DNA of 64,000 nucleotides from JAALLB01 sp964502215 (lineage in GTDB: Bacteria > Pseudomonadota > Alphaproteobacteria > Rhizobiales > Rhizobiaceae), in contig CAZCUN010000006.1 of assembly GCA_964502215.1 (NCBI GenBank), forward strand, positions 25,003-89,002, in the 5' to 3' direction. The notes below the pieces were generated by a model. That model did not search any database and was not told the DNA's origin. It saw nothing but the letters and a program-made list of their open reading frames with translations. Shown here one piece after another: positions 17,833-26,841 of this stretch. The position numbers were made by a program, and so were the translations under genes. Each line of letters starts with the position of its first letter. Position 1 is the first letter of the stretch.

Positions 17833-19039
17833 TAGTGTTTTCGTTTTCTGTTTTTATTTGCCGTTCTATATGCATAACATACAACGTTCCTAAGCTTGCG
17901 CATAGAACAGAAATTAACATCATCACCGCCAAAGGCAGGGCGCCATTTTCTGCTGAAATTGTATAGCCTGCAATGACGGATAGAATTGCACCACCTCCCA
18001 ATTGTAAGCTTCCCGCCAACCCTGATGCCGAGCCTGCCAGATTTGGTCGAACATTAACGACGCCTGCATTAGCGCTTGGTAAAGTCATGCCACTGCCAAT
18101 GCCTACAAAGAAAATGAACCCAAAAAAGGCGAGCGGATGCGTACCCCCAAGTAAAATTGTTATAACCGAGGCTGCTAATCCTAAAGCGACAACAATATTG
18201 CCACTTAACATCATTTGATTGATGCCAATGCGCTTTGTTATGCGTCCAGAAATCATATTACCAATTAGATACCCCAAGCTAATAAACATGAAGTAGAAGC
18301 CATATTCAGACGGCGATAGATGATAGACTTTATTTGCAATAAGTGAACCGCCACCTAGAAATGCAAAGAATGCGCCAGAAGAAAACATTGCAGTAATAGC
18401 ATAACCCCAAAAACGACGTGATTGCAGCAACTCAGGGTAGGCTTCTATTTGTTCTTTAATTGAGTTTTGCTTGTGCTGGTTTGTTTCTCCCAGATCGGTG
18501 TAAATCATGAATAAAGCAAAGATAGCAAAGCCTAATGTTAGATAAAAAGAAGATTGCCAACCGTAAATTTCATCCAAATAACCACCTATTAAAGGGCCAA
18601 TCATGGGCGCAAGGCTCATTCCCATTGTAATATAGGCAATCAGAACAGCAGCGTCTTCGCCTTTGGTAAGGTCACGCGCAATAGCTCTTGATAAAACAAG
18701 ACCTGCTGATGATGCGGCTTGAATTATACGGCCTGCGAGAAACCATTCAATCGTGGTTGCAAAAATGCAAATTAAAGTTCCTACAACCATGATTGCAAAG
18801 GCGATTAAGATCACGGGCCGTCTGCCAAATTTATCTGAGAGTGGGCCAAATACGAGTTGCAGTAGCGCCACCATGCTTAGATATAATGATATTGATAACT
18901 GGGCTTTAGCAGGGCTTGTGTTGAAATATTCTGTAATGCCAGGGAGTGAGGGTAAAAAGACATTCATGGCCAAAGGGCCAAGGGCAGCAGTCACGACAAG
19001 TGTTATGATTGTTGGTGGTGTTTTTGAATTAAAAATCAT
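17825..19039 (-). CDS. Bcr/CflA family MFS exporter
   Basis: 404 residues, about 12 hydrophobic segments. Landmarks of the Bcr/CflA drug-exporter group are PSLPGITEYFNTS after TM1, the MFS motif A GPLSDKFGRRPVIL near residue 70, and RAIARDLTKGEDA in the loop after TM4. It overlaps fdhD by 8 bp, so it is cotranscribed with the Mo-cofactor genes, an unexpected setting for a multidrug-type exporter. The substrate is unknown. Confidence 0.88.
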   Translation of the reverse strand: MIFNSKTPPTIITLVVTAALGPLAMNVFLPSLPGITEYFNTSPAKAQLSISLYLSMVALLQLVFGPLSDKFGRRPVILIAFAIMVVGTLICIFATTIEWFLAGRIIQAASSAGLVLSRAIARDLTKGEDAAVLIAYITMGMSLAPMIGPLIGGYLDEIYGWQSSFYLTLGFAIFALFMIYTDLGETNQHKQNSIKEQIEAYPELLQSRRFWGYAITAMFSSGAFFAFLGGGSLIANKVYHLSPSEYGFYFMFISLGYLIGNMISGRITKRIGINQMMLSGNIVVALGLAASVITILLGGTHPLAFFGFIFFVGIGSGMTLPSANAGVVNVRPNLAGSASGLAGSLQLGGGAILSVIAGYTISAENGALPLAVMMLISVLCASLGTLYVMHIERQIKTENENTNA

Positions 19040-19044
19040 ACGCT

Positions 19045-19944
19045 TTAAATATCGCTAGTTCGTTTTTTATTTATTTTTTGTTCGCGATAAATTGTATAAA
19101 TTCCACTTCCTACAACGATTGTTGAGCCTAGAATGGTCAATGAATTTGGAATTTCGTCAAAGAAAATTACTCCGATTAAAATTGCAAAAATAAGAACGGA
19201 GTATCTAAAAGGCGTAACAATGGCAACTTCACCAACTCTCATAGATGAAACAATCCCTATAAAGCCTGTTATCAAGAAGATTGAAGCGATTGCTAGAATA
19301 CTACTCGTATAAGAAGTTGAGGTTACCCAGTCTTCTGTAAAACCTAATAAGCCTCCACCAATCGCAACAACAATTACTGTTATTAAAGTGACGAATAAAG
19401 TTGGTGTGTCTTTATCCAAACGACGTGTGGAGACATCGCGCAAAGTACACGCTAAGACGGACATTAAACAAAAAAGCGAATAGACGTTAAAGCCCTCTAG
19501 TCCTGGTTGAATTATCAAGAAGACACCAAATAATCCAACTAGGATGGCTATAACCCTTCGCCAGCCTATGGGTTCGTTTAAAAAATACGCTGCAGCGAGT
19601 GTAACGGTGAGTGGCAAGGCTTGCATGATAGCTGCTGCATTCGCGAATGGTATTTGGAATAACGCTGTGAAAAAGAAGTAAGTCGCGCATACTTCACCAA
19701 TTATGCGTAGCATAAATGGCGCTTTAAATACTATCGACATTGGGCGTAATTTGTCGAGCTTCCAAGCCAATAAAAAAAGCGCAGTTATTGCAAATAATCC
19801 TCGTGTGAAAAGGATTTGACCCAATGGCATTTCGGAACTGATAAACTTCAAAATCGAGTCACCAATAGCAAAACTTGCCATCGCAAGTAGCATATAGGAA
19901 CTACCCAGCATGTTATCGCTGATTTTATTTAACTCGAATTTCAT
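19045..19944 (-). CDS. DMT/EamA family membrane transporter
   Basis: About 299 residues with ten hydrophobic segments in two EamA repeats (first half around ILFTRGLFAITALFLLAWK, second around GEVAIVTPFRYSVLIFAI). The drug/metabolite superfamily covers export of amino acids, nucleotides or drugs, and the substrate cannot be told. ATG 19944 has AGG seven bases before it; an upstream ATG lies in unsupported sequence. It ends 5 bp before the MFS start, making it the first gene of the exporter-fdhD-mobAB-moeA run. Confidence 0.85.
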   Translation of the reverse strand: MKFELNKISDNMLGSSYMLLAMASFAIGDSILKFISSEMPLGQILFTRGLFAITALFLLAWKLDKLRPMSIVFKAPFMLRIIGEVCATYFFFTALFQIPFANAAAIMQALPLTVTLAAAYFLNEPIGWRRVIAILVGLFGVFLIIQPGLEGFNVYSLFCLMSVLACTLRDVSTRRLDKDTPTLFVTLITVIVVAIGGGLLGFTEDWVTSTSYTSSILAIASIFLITGFIGIVSSMRVGEVAIVTPFRYSVLIFAILIGVIFFDEIPNSLTILGSTIVVGSGIYTIYREQKINKKRTSDI

Positions 19945-20168
19945 TGAAAGGCCTAGGTATATTTGCTGGCGAATACTTAAATCAACGATTTCACAGGCTA
20001 AACTTGAATGCAATTAGCTTTTTGTAAAATAAGTATTTTTGTTTTGTTAACTAAACCATCATTTTATTGAATAATGGTGCTTGCAGCTTAGAATATTTAC
20101 TATTTCTAATTGTGTTAGGCTTAAGGTGTCAGTTGAGTAGGGAGCGGTTAAATCCGTAAGGTAGCTGG

Positions 20169-22334
20169 ATGATATCTAAGCTAAAATATTTGAGCAATGG
20201 GATTCACTCCCGTGTTTTGATGCTAGTAGTAGGCGTCGCTGTAACGTTAGTTGCTGCGCAGTTTATTACTGATACTGTTGTTGAAACACAAAAGGTACGT
20301 GACCAAAGACTCGTTGAAGCGCAATCCATTACCAAAGTTGTTGCGCGTAGTTTAGAAAAGCAATTTGATTACTTTGAGCTTTCAGATATTGAAGAAATTC
20401 TGAAATCAGTGCGTGCTACAGAACATGTTAAGCAGGTGAGTGCCGTTGATCGCGATTTAACATTCTTCTTAGATGGTGACCCAATTACGCCAAGTTTATT
20501 ACCAATTGGTGATAATACTGAGCAGGTAAAAGCCATTGAGACTGCAAAACCTATATCTTCGATAAATGATGATGCGATTACAGTTGCTGAACCACTATTA
20601 CGAAATGGCAGATCAATTGGCGCGGTGATGATCCGTTTTGAAAATCCAAAGTTTTCAGAAGTAATGTGGCCGATTTTAAAGTCAAATTTCTTTTCGCTTA
20701 TTCCAATTCTAAGCCTTGGTATTATTCTTGCTGGTATTTTGGTAAACCAGATTACGCGTCCATTATTAAGTCTTTCTGATGCAGCTAAGAAAGTTGCAAA
20801 TGGCGAACTTGACCATTCCATGCCTATCGAAGGGCCTAACGAAATTCGTCAATTAGGCAGTGCTTTTTCAGGTATGATTGGCAAATTAAAACAAAATATT
20901 GAGCAAATTTATGAACTTGCTTACGTTGATCGCACAACTCAACTCCCAAATCGCGAGTTTTTCCGCAAAGAGCTAACGCGTGCTATTCGTCGTGCTGTTC
21001 GTCAAAAAGTTACTGGCGGTCTATTGTTTGTGGATCTTGATGGCTTTAAGCGCGTGAATGATACGCATGGTCATGATGCAGGTGATATGATTTTAAGCCA
21101 ATTTTCAGAACGCCTTGCAAACGTACTTCGTGCGGAAGATTTGATTGCGTTTAAAGCAATGAATGCAATGGAAACGGAAGAGGGTGATTCAGATAATGCC
21201 AATAAAAACAAGCAGATGCTTGCACGGCTTGGTGGTGATGAATTTACGGTTCTGCTTTCTGAAATAAGAGAAGCAACGGATGCTGCAACAGTATCTCAAC
21301 GCATTATTGATGCTGTTTCTGAGCCGTTTGATGTTAATGGTTCTAAGGTAACAATTGGCGCTTCAGTCGGTATAGCAATCTTCCCTAAAGATGGTTCTGA
21401 TTATCAGACAATTCTTAAAAGCGCCGATATGGCAATGTATCAAGCAAAGGAAGAGGGTAAAAATACGTATCGTTATTTTTCAACTGAGCTTAATGCTGAA
21501 GCTTCTCGCCGTATGGAAATTGAACAAGACCTTCGTGTTGCCCTTGAAAACAACAGTGAGCTTGAACTTTACTACCAACCAAAAATTCATTGCAAAACTG
21601 CGCTGCCAAAGTCTGCTGAAGCACTTGTTCGTTGGAAACACCCTGAAAAAGGTATGATCCAGCCACTTGATTTTATCAATGTTGCTGAGGATTGCGGTTT
21701 GATTTTGCCGCTTGGTAGATGGGTTTTGCATGAAGCCTGCCGTCAATTGAAGAAATTCGAAGATGATGGCGTTGATATCTCTATTGCTGTTAATATCTCA
21801 ACCGCTCAATTCGAGCGTCCAGATTTATCAGAAATTGTAATTGAAGTTTTAGAGGAAACAGGGGCTAATCCTGCAAATCTTGAGCTTGAATTAACTGAAA
21901 GCATGGCAATGCAAAACCCTGATGTTGCGCTTAATCACATTAATGTACTTAAGAAACTTGGCGTACGTTTTGCGATTGATGATTTTGGAACTGGGTATTC
22001 TAATTTGTCTCAGCTCTCTCGTTTGCCTTTTGATGTGTTTAAAATTGACCGTTCATTTGTCGAAAAGCTCACAAATCGAGATGATGAACATGGACGCGTT
22101 ATTGTTCGGACCATTCTTGGTATGGCAAATAGCCTGAACTATGAAACTGTTGCAGAAGGTGTGGAGACAGTTTCACAGCTTGAATTCTTATCTGAATATG
22201 GTTGTACTTATGCGCAAGGATATTATTTTGCGCGACCAATGCCATCAAAAGAGTTTACTCAGTGGTATACGGCTTGGAACAAACAAGATAAATCTATTAA
22301 AGCAGGTATGATGCGCCAGGGCGCTGCAGCTTAA
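20169..22334 (+). CDS. HAMP-GGDEF-EAL cyclic-di-GMP enzyme
   Basis: 721 residues: TM1 (about 15-33), a periplasmic sensor region (34-170), TM2 (about 173-195), HAMP (NQITRPLLSLSDAAKKVANG), GGDEF domain with intact LARLGGDEFTVLL (active-site residues 355-359) and EAL domain with SAEALVRW, DDFGTGYSNLSQL and KIDRSF. Both catalytic signatures are intact, so it can in principle make and break cyclic di-GMP. A 25-residue polar insert (around residues 327-350) sits just before the GGDEF hairpin, absent from typical domains. It is monocistronic and converges with gph. Confidence 0.93.
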   Translation: MISKLKYLSNGIHSRVLMLVVGVAVTLVAAQFITDTVVETQKVRDQRLVEAQSITKVVARSLEKQFDYFELSDIEEILKSVRATEHVKQVSAVDRDLTFFLDGDPITPSLLPIGDNTEQVKAIETAKPISSINDDAITVAEPLLRNGRSIGAVMIRFENPKFSEVMWPILKSNFFSLIPILSLGIILAGILVNQITRPLLSLSDAAKKVANGELDHSMPIEGPNEIRQLGSAFSGMIGKLKQNIEQIYELAYVDRTTQLPNREFFRKELTRAIRRAVRQKVTGGLLFVDLDGFKRVNDTHGHDAGDMILSQFSERLANVLRAEDLIAFKAMNAMETEEGDSDNANKNKQMLARLGGDEFTVLLSEIREATDAATVSQRIIDAVSEPFDVNGSKVTIGASVGIAIFPKDGSDYQTILKSADMAMYQAKEEGKNTYRYFSTELNAEASRRMEIEQDLRVALENNSELELYYQPKIHCKTALPKSAEALVRWKHPEKGMIQPLDFINVAEDCGLILPLGRWVLHEACRQLKKFEDDGVDISIAVNISTAQFERPDLSEIVIEVLEETGANPANLELELTESMAMQNPDVALNHINVLKKLGVRFAIDDFGTGYSNLSQLSRLPFDVFKIDRSFVEKLTNRDDEHGRVIVRTILGMANSLNYETVAEGVETVSQLEFLSEYGCTYAQGYYFARPMPSKEFTQWYTAWNKQDKSIKAGMMRQGAAA

Positions 22335-22335
22335 T

Positions 22336-23007
22336 TTAATTATACGAGATTGATTCAATTGCTTTTGGCAAGTCTTTGAAATCACTTATCATCTTTGATG
22401 CGCCTAAGGTTTCGACTGGCGTGTCAGAATATCCGAAAGTTACAACGACTGATGGGATTTCAGCATTCAATGCCGCATTAATATCGGTTGCTGAATCACC
22501 AATCATAATTGCCTCTTTAATTTCATATCCTGCTAGTTTTGCAGTTTCAATCAAGTGTCTCTTATCTGGCTTTCTAAAATCAAACGTATCTCCGCCAGTG
22601 ATGGATTTGAAGCGATTAGTGATATTTAGTTCATCTAGTAAAAGTCGTGCCATGCTTTCAGTTTTGTTCGTACAAACTGCAAAGTCAAAGCCAAACTCTT
22701 TCAGCTTGTCCATTGCATCTAAAACACCTGCAAATAAAACAGTTTCATTGGCAATATTAGCTGCGTAATCTTCTAAGAAGTCTTTTAAAAGGGCTTTTGA
22801 GGTCTCTTCATCAAGAGATTTGTTGTTTACTGCAAATGAACGTTCGATCATGGCCTTTGCGCCGTGACCAATTATTTGCCCGAATTCTGCCATGCCTAAT
22901 TTTTCAAGTTCGTAAGATTTTGTAATTCGGTTTAATGTACCAAGGAGATCAAGGGCAGTATGGGCAAGTGTGCCATCTAGATCGAAAATTATAAGCTTGT
23001 ATTTCAT
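22336..23007 (-). CDS. gph: HAD hydrolase, phosphoglycolate phosphatase-like
   Basis: 223 residues with all HAD motifs: IIFDLDGTLAHTALDLL at the N-terminus (nucleophile Asp9, DxD), VCTNKTE (motif II), KPDKRHLIETA (motif III Lys) and MIGDSATDINAA (motif IV acidic pair). The helical cap and overall size match Gph, which removes 2-phosphoglycolate. The substrate is assigned by similarity and other small phosphates are possible. One base separates its stop from the GGDEF-EAL stop. Confidence 0.82.
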   Translation of the reverse strand: MKYKLIIFDLDGTLAHTALDLLGTLNRITKSYELEKLGMAEFGQIIGHGAKAMIERSFAVNNKSLDEETSKALLKDFLEDYAANIANETVLFAGVLDAMDKLKEFGFDFAVCTNKTESMARLLLDELNITNRFKSITGGDTFDFRKPDKRHLIETAKLAGYEIKEAIMIGDSATDINAALNAEIPSVVVTFGYSDTPVETLGASKMISDFKDLPKAIESISYN

Positions 23008-23111
23008 GAAATTTGCTTACCTTGTTGAAAAGGGTGTGAAATCAATAGTGAATCAAGAATTGACATGGTAGGTTCTGCGATAACATTAAAACTATCTAGA
23101 GACTACACTTC

Positions 23112-23804
23112 ATGAGCTTGGAATTGAAAATTGAATCTGCAAGAGCTGCACTTTCTCTTGTGAAGGGTGGTATGCGCTTAGGTATTGGTACTGGCTCAAC
23201 GGCTGATGAATTTATCAAGCTGTTATCCGTTGAGGTGAAAAATGGACTTGATATCATTGGTGTTCCAACTTCTATCAAGACAAAAAACCTATGTGATGAG
23301 CTTGGCGTACCACTTAAAACGCTTGATGAAATGCCTGAGCTTGATTTAGTGATTGATGGGGCTGATGAAGTTGATGCACAGTTCCAATTGATTAAGGGTG
23401 GCGGCGGCGCTCTGTTGAGAGAAAAAATTGTTGCTCATGCTTCAAAAGCAATGGCGGTGATTGCTGATGAGAGCAAGTTCGTTGATACTCTAGGTAGTTT
23501 TCCGTTACCGATTGAAATTAATCGTTTTGGATTAACTGCAACCTTAAAAGCTATTAGAGAAGTTACTAATTCCCTTGGGCTGTCTGGGGAAATTACCTTG
23601 CGAGGCGGTGATAATACGCCTTTTGAGACGGATGGAGGGCATTTAATTCTTGACGCTTCTTTTAGCCATATTCCTGACGCATCAGCACTTTCAAATAAAT
23701 TACTTGATATACCTGGTGTGGTTGAACACGGATTGTTTTTGGGGTACGCGAAGGTAGTGTTTCTTGCAAGTCCTAATGGTGTTAAGCAATTGGGTAAGAT
23801 ATAA
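23112..23804 (+). CDS. rpiA: Ribose-5-phosphate isomerase A
   Basis: 230 residues, the RpiA length. Seen are GIGTGSTADEFIKLL (phosphate loop), DLVIDGADEVD, and LIKGGGGALLREKIVA with the catalytic Glu. It interconverts ribose 5-phosphate and ribulose 5-phosphate in the pentose phosphate pathway. It lies divergent from gph and 28 bp before the DUF2059 gene, a neighbour pair common in Rhizobiales. Confidence 0.95.
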   Translation: MSLELKIESARAALSLVKGGMRLGIGTGSTADEFIKLLSVEVKNGLDIIGVPTSIKTKNLCDELGVPLKTLDEMPELDLVIDGADEVDAQFQLIKGGGGALLREKIVAHASKAMAVIADESKFVDTLGSFPLPIEINRFGLTATLKAIREVTNSLGLSGEITLRGGDNTPFETDGGHLILDASFSHIPDASALSNKLLDIPGVVEHGLFLGYAKVVFLASPNGVKQLGKI

Positions 23805-23832
23805 ATAATAAATTTGGTGGAGAACATCTTAA

Positions 23833-24351
23833 ATGAAGTCTGTAAATACGCTTAAGCGTAAAATTAAATCATGTAGCTCAACAATTGCTTTATGCTTGCT
23901 AATTTCGTCGCCTAGCCTTGGGTATGCGCAAGAAATATCTGCTGAACACATAAGATTTGCTCGATCTGCAATGGAAGCTACGGGGGCAACAGACCGTTTG
24001 GATGCTATTCTCCCAGAAGTTGCAACCTTTATTAAAGCTGGTTTAATTGCAAATCGACCTGATATCGAATCGGAAATTTCCGATGTTGTAAATAAAGTTG
24101 CAATTTCATTGGCCTCAAGACGTGGGCCGCTTGAGAATGAAGTAGCAAAGATTTATGGGAATCGATTTACCAAAGAAGAGCTTGATACGATTGATAAATT
24201 CTTCTCAAGCGAGACAGGTGTTAAGTTTCTAACTCAAACATCTACTCTATTTCGTGATGTGGATGAAGTATCAAGAGTATGGCGCGAAGGTATTGTCCGT
24301 GACATGGGTAAGCAAGTTCAGGAAAAATTGAAAGAAGCTGGCTTACAATAA
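23833..24351 (+). CDS. DUF2059 family periplasmic protein
   Basis: 172 residues. A signal peptide (CSSTIALCLLISSPSLGYAQ) is followed by a helical DUF2059 domain with FTKEELDTIDKFFSSETGVK, the family's best conserved stretch. Function is unknown; the domain recurs next to rpiA and gor in Rhizobiales, as here. It has its own terminator 30 bp downstream. Confidence 0.87.
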   Translation: MKSVNTLKRKIKSCSSTIALCLLISSPSLGYAQEISAEHIRFARSAMEATGATDRLDAILPEVATFIKAGLIANRPDIESEISDVVNKVAISLASRRGPLENEVAKIYGNRFTKEELDTIDKFFSSETGVKFLTQTSTLFRDVDEVSRVWREGIVRDMGKQVQEKLKEAGLQ

Positions 24352-24381
24352 GCTGGTGAAATATATTTTTTTACTATAATT

Positions 24382-24413
24382 AAAACCCAGTATCTTTGCT
24401 GGGTTTTTTTTTA
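24382..24413 (+). terminator. Rho-independent terminator after the DUF2059 gene
   Basis: AAAACCCAG, an 8-base loop, CTGGGTTTT and a run of T. The T run ends just before the ribosome binding site of gor, so gor probably relies on read-through or a promoter within this short gap. Confidence 0.85.
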
Positions 24414-24422
24414 GGATGTGTA

Positions 24423-25814
24423 ATGTCTCAATATGATTATGATTTTTTTGTAATAGGTGGTGGTTCTGGCGGCGTTAGGGCAGGGCGTCTTATTGCAGGG
24501 ATGGGACAACGTGTTGGAATTGCCGAGGAATATCGTTGGGGAGGCACTTGCGTTATCCGTGGCTGTGTTCCCAAAAAACTTATGGTGTATGCATCGCAAT
24601 TTTCTGAAGAGTTTGAAGCTGCGGCTGGCTTTGGCTGGAGTGTCGGTAAATCAAATTTCGATTGGAAAATACTAATTACAAATAAAGACAAAGAAATTGA
24701 TCGCCTTGAAGGTCTTTATAAAAAAGGACTTGCGAGCAATGATGCAGATATCATCAATAGTCGCGCTGAACTAAGAGGAAAGCATGAGGTTTATCTTAAA
24801 GCTCAAGATAAAACTGTCACTGCTGAGAAAATTTTAATTGCTGTTGGTGGTACGCCAACACGTAGCTCTGGTGCACAAGGTGATGAACTTTGCATCACCT
24901 CAGATGAAGTCTTTCATCTTGAAGAACTACCAAAAGCAATTGTTATCAATGGTGGTGGTTACATTGCTGTTGAATTTGCATGTATATTTGCAGGGCTTGG
25001 TAGCAAGGTAACGCTTGTTTATCGTGGGGAACAAATTCTGCGTGGATTTGATAATGATATTCGTAATGCACTACATGATGAAATGGTTGCAAAGGGGATT
25101 GATATTCGTCTCGGTCAAACCTTTAAAAAGATTGAAGGCAGTGAAAGTAGTCAAAAAACGGTTCATCTATCCGATGGTTCAAAAATACCTGCTGATCAAG
25201 TAATGCTTGCGATTGGCCGTGATCCTGCAACTGCGGGCTTAGGTCTTGATTCTGCTGGTGTTGCATCTGATAAAAAAGGCAATGTTATTATTGATGAGTA
25301 TTCAAAAACTAATGTTGATAATATCTGGGCAGTAGGGGATGTTACAAACCGGGTTGCGCTTACGCCAGTCGCTATTCATGAGTCTATGTGTTTGATTGAA
25401 ACTGAGTTTAAAAACAATCCAACAAAGCCTGACCATGATCTCATTGCTACAGCGGTATTTACTCAACCTGAAATTGGTACTGTTGGGCTTGGTGAAGAAG
25501 ATGCTGGGAAAAAATATTCAAGCTTAAATGTTTTTAAAGCGCACTTCCGCCCAATGAAAAATACTTTATCTGGCTCAACTGAAAAGATGTTGATGAAAAT
25601 AATCGTTGATGCTGAGTCTGATGTTGTTGTGGGTTTACACGTTATGGGGCATGGGGCTGGCGAAATGGCTCAAGCATTGGGTATAGCAGTAAAAATGAAA
25701 GCTACTAAGGCTGATTTTGATCGTACTATGGCAGTTCACCCAACCGCTGCTGAAGAGCTTGTTACGATGTATGCGCCAAGTTACTCAGTTGTAAATGGTG
25801 AGCGTCAAAACTAA
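24423..25814 (+). CDS. gor: Glutathione-disulfide reductase
   Basis: NADPH-dependent reduction of glutathione disulfide in the cytosol. 463 residues: FAD site GGGSGGVRAGR, redox-active GGTCVIRGCVPKKL near residues 42-55, NAD(P) site INGGGYIAVEFACIFAGLGS, second FAD contact WAVGDVTNR, and dimer-interface HPTAAEELV with the catalytic His-Glu. ATG 24423 has AGGATG before it. It overlaps the next gene by one base (TAATG). Confidence 0.95.
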   Translation: MSQYDYDFFVIGGGSGGVRAGRLIAGMGQRVGIAEEYRWGGTCVIRGCVPKKLMVYASQFSEEFEAAAGFGWSVGKSNFDWKILITNKDKEIDRLEGLYKKGLASNDADIINSRAELRGKHEVYLKAQDKTVTAEKILIAVGGTPTRSSGAQGDELCITSDEVFHLEELPKAIVINGGGYIAVEFACIFAGLGSKVTLVYRGEQILRGFDNDIRNALHDEMVAKGIDIRLGQTFKKIEGSESSQKTVHLSDGSKIPADQVMLAIGRDPATAGLGLDSAGVASDKKGNVIIDEYSKTNVDNIWAVGDVTNRVALTPVAIHESMCLIETEFKNNPTKPDHDLIATAVFTQPEIGTVGLGEEDAGKKYSSLNVFKAHFRPMKNTLSGSTEKMLMKIIVDAESDVVVGLHVMGHGAGEMAQALGIAVKMKATKADFDRTMAVHPTAAEELVTMYAPSYSVVNGERQN

Positions 25815-26398
25815 TGAGCAAGGAACTTGTAGGATATTTCGGGTTTGGCTCGCTTGTAAACAAGCATACGCTGAGAACATCTTATGTTGATATAATACCT
25901 GCAAGTTTAAAAGGATACAGCCGTCACTGGCAGGCTCGTTCTAATACTTTTGATAATCATGTCTCTTTGTTATCGATTCACCCAGATAGCAGTTGTGAAA
26001 TTAAAGGCATGATTGTTTTTGATACGCTTGATAATTTGCCCTTAGTTGATGAGCGTGAGCAAGGTTATTCAAGGCATAAGCTAACGCATGATGAGGTGAA
26101 TGTTGCCAGTAGTGTTGATTTGCCAGACAATCTTTATGTCTACATTGCAGATGAAATCAAAGATGCAAAAGATGATGGTGCGCTATTACAATCTTATCTT
26201 GATGCCGTGATGCAAGGGTTTTTAAATGAATATGGGGACGAGGGAGTTTCGCATTTCATTGATACGACAAAAGGATTTGAGCGTAATATATTTCTTGATA
26301 GGGATGCGCCATTATATCCACGTGATGTAAAGCTGAGTTCTAAAGAAGCGTCTTTGTTTGATGCTGAGATAAAACGAGCAGGCGTGTTGGGTATATGA
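25814..26398 (+). CDS. Gamma-glutamylcyclotransferase-like (GGCT/ChaC fold) protein
   Basis: 194 residues opening with VGYFGFGSLVNKHTL, the glycine-rich substrate loop of GGCT-like proteins, followed by LKGYSRHWQAR and a DEREQGYSRH stretch where the catalytic Glu is expected. These enzymes release 5-oxoproline from gamma-glutamyl peptides, including glutathione in the ChaC branch. One-base overlap with gor supports a role in glutathione turnover. Exact substrate not determined. Confidence 0.8.
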   Translation: MSKELVGYFGFGSLVNKHTLRTSYVDIIPASLKGYSRHWQARSNTFDNHVSLLSIHPDSSCEIKGMIVFDTLDNLPLVDEREQGYSRHKLTHDEVNVASSVDLPDNLYVYIADEIKDAKDDGALLQSYLDAVMQGFLNEYGDEGVSHFIDTTKGFERNIFLDRDAPLYPRDVKLSSKEASLFDAEIKRAGVLGI

Positions 26399-26408
26399 AT
26401 ATAGCTTG

Positions 26409-26444
26409 AAAAGTGACCATTGTTTCAACGGCCACTTTTGTTTT
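26409..26444. terminator. Bidirectional terminator between convergent genes
   Basis: AAAAGTGACC, an 11-base loop, GGCCACTTTT with one mismatch, followed by TG then TTTT on the plus strand and preceded by AA-rich sequence on the other side. It serves the GGCT-like gene and may also terminate the minus-strand gene that ends at 26451. Confidence 0.7.
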
Positions 26445-26450
26445 ATTAAT

Positions 26451-26771
26451 TTAGCTTAAAGCAGCGCCGCCATTTATTTCATCGGCTAAATCAACAACAC
26501 TATTGCCAGTGCCATTTGTCTTTTTATTCGTTACTAAGTTTTCAAAAGCTTCATCAATCGCTTGAGTATCTTTCTTTAATTTTTGTGAGGTAATTACGTT
26601 TGAGGTTGTTTCTTTTGTGACACTTTTTTCAGCTAATTCGGCTAATGCAGTTACGCCCTCTAACTCAATAATCAAGCTATCAAGTGATGTCATTAATTTA
26701 TAGTCTGGATTATTTTGAAGCCTTGTAAGCGCCTCGTCACGAATTGATTTTAGCTGTGTTACTTGTTGCAT
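26451..26771 (-). CDS. Small helical protein of unknown function
   Basis: 106 residues; I do not recognise a family. It is predicted mostly alpha-helical, rich in Glu, Lys, Leu and Thr (LKSIRDEALTRLQNNPDYKL, then a coiled-coil-like stretch), with no signal peptide. ATG 26771 is chosen because GGGAG lies seven bases upstream; the frame upstream has no support. It follows the PAP2 gene on the same strand after 70 bp. Confidence 0.7.
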   Translation of the reverse strand: MQQVTQLKSIRDEALTRLQNNPDYKLMTSLDSLIIELEGVTALAELAEKSVTKETTSNVITSQKLKKDTQAIDEAFENLVTNKKTNGTGNSVVDLADEINGGAALS

Positions 26772-26841
26772 TTTTATCTCCCTTCGGATGTTAATTCTTT
26801 GGGGAGAATGCTTAGCAATTGCGCTTATATTCTGATTACAT

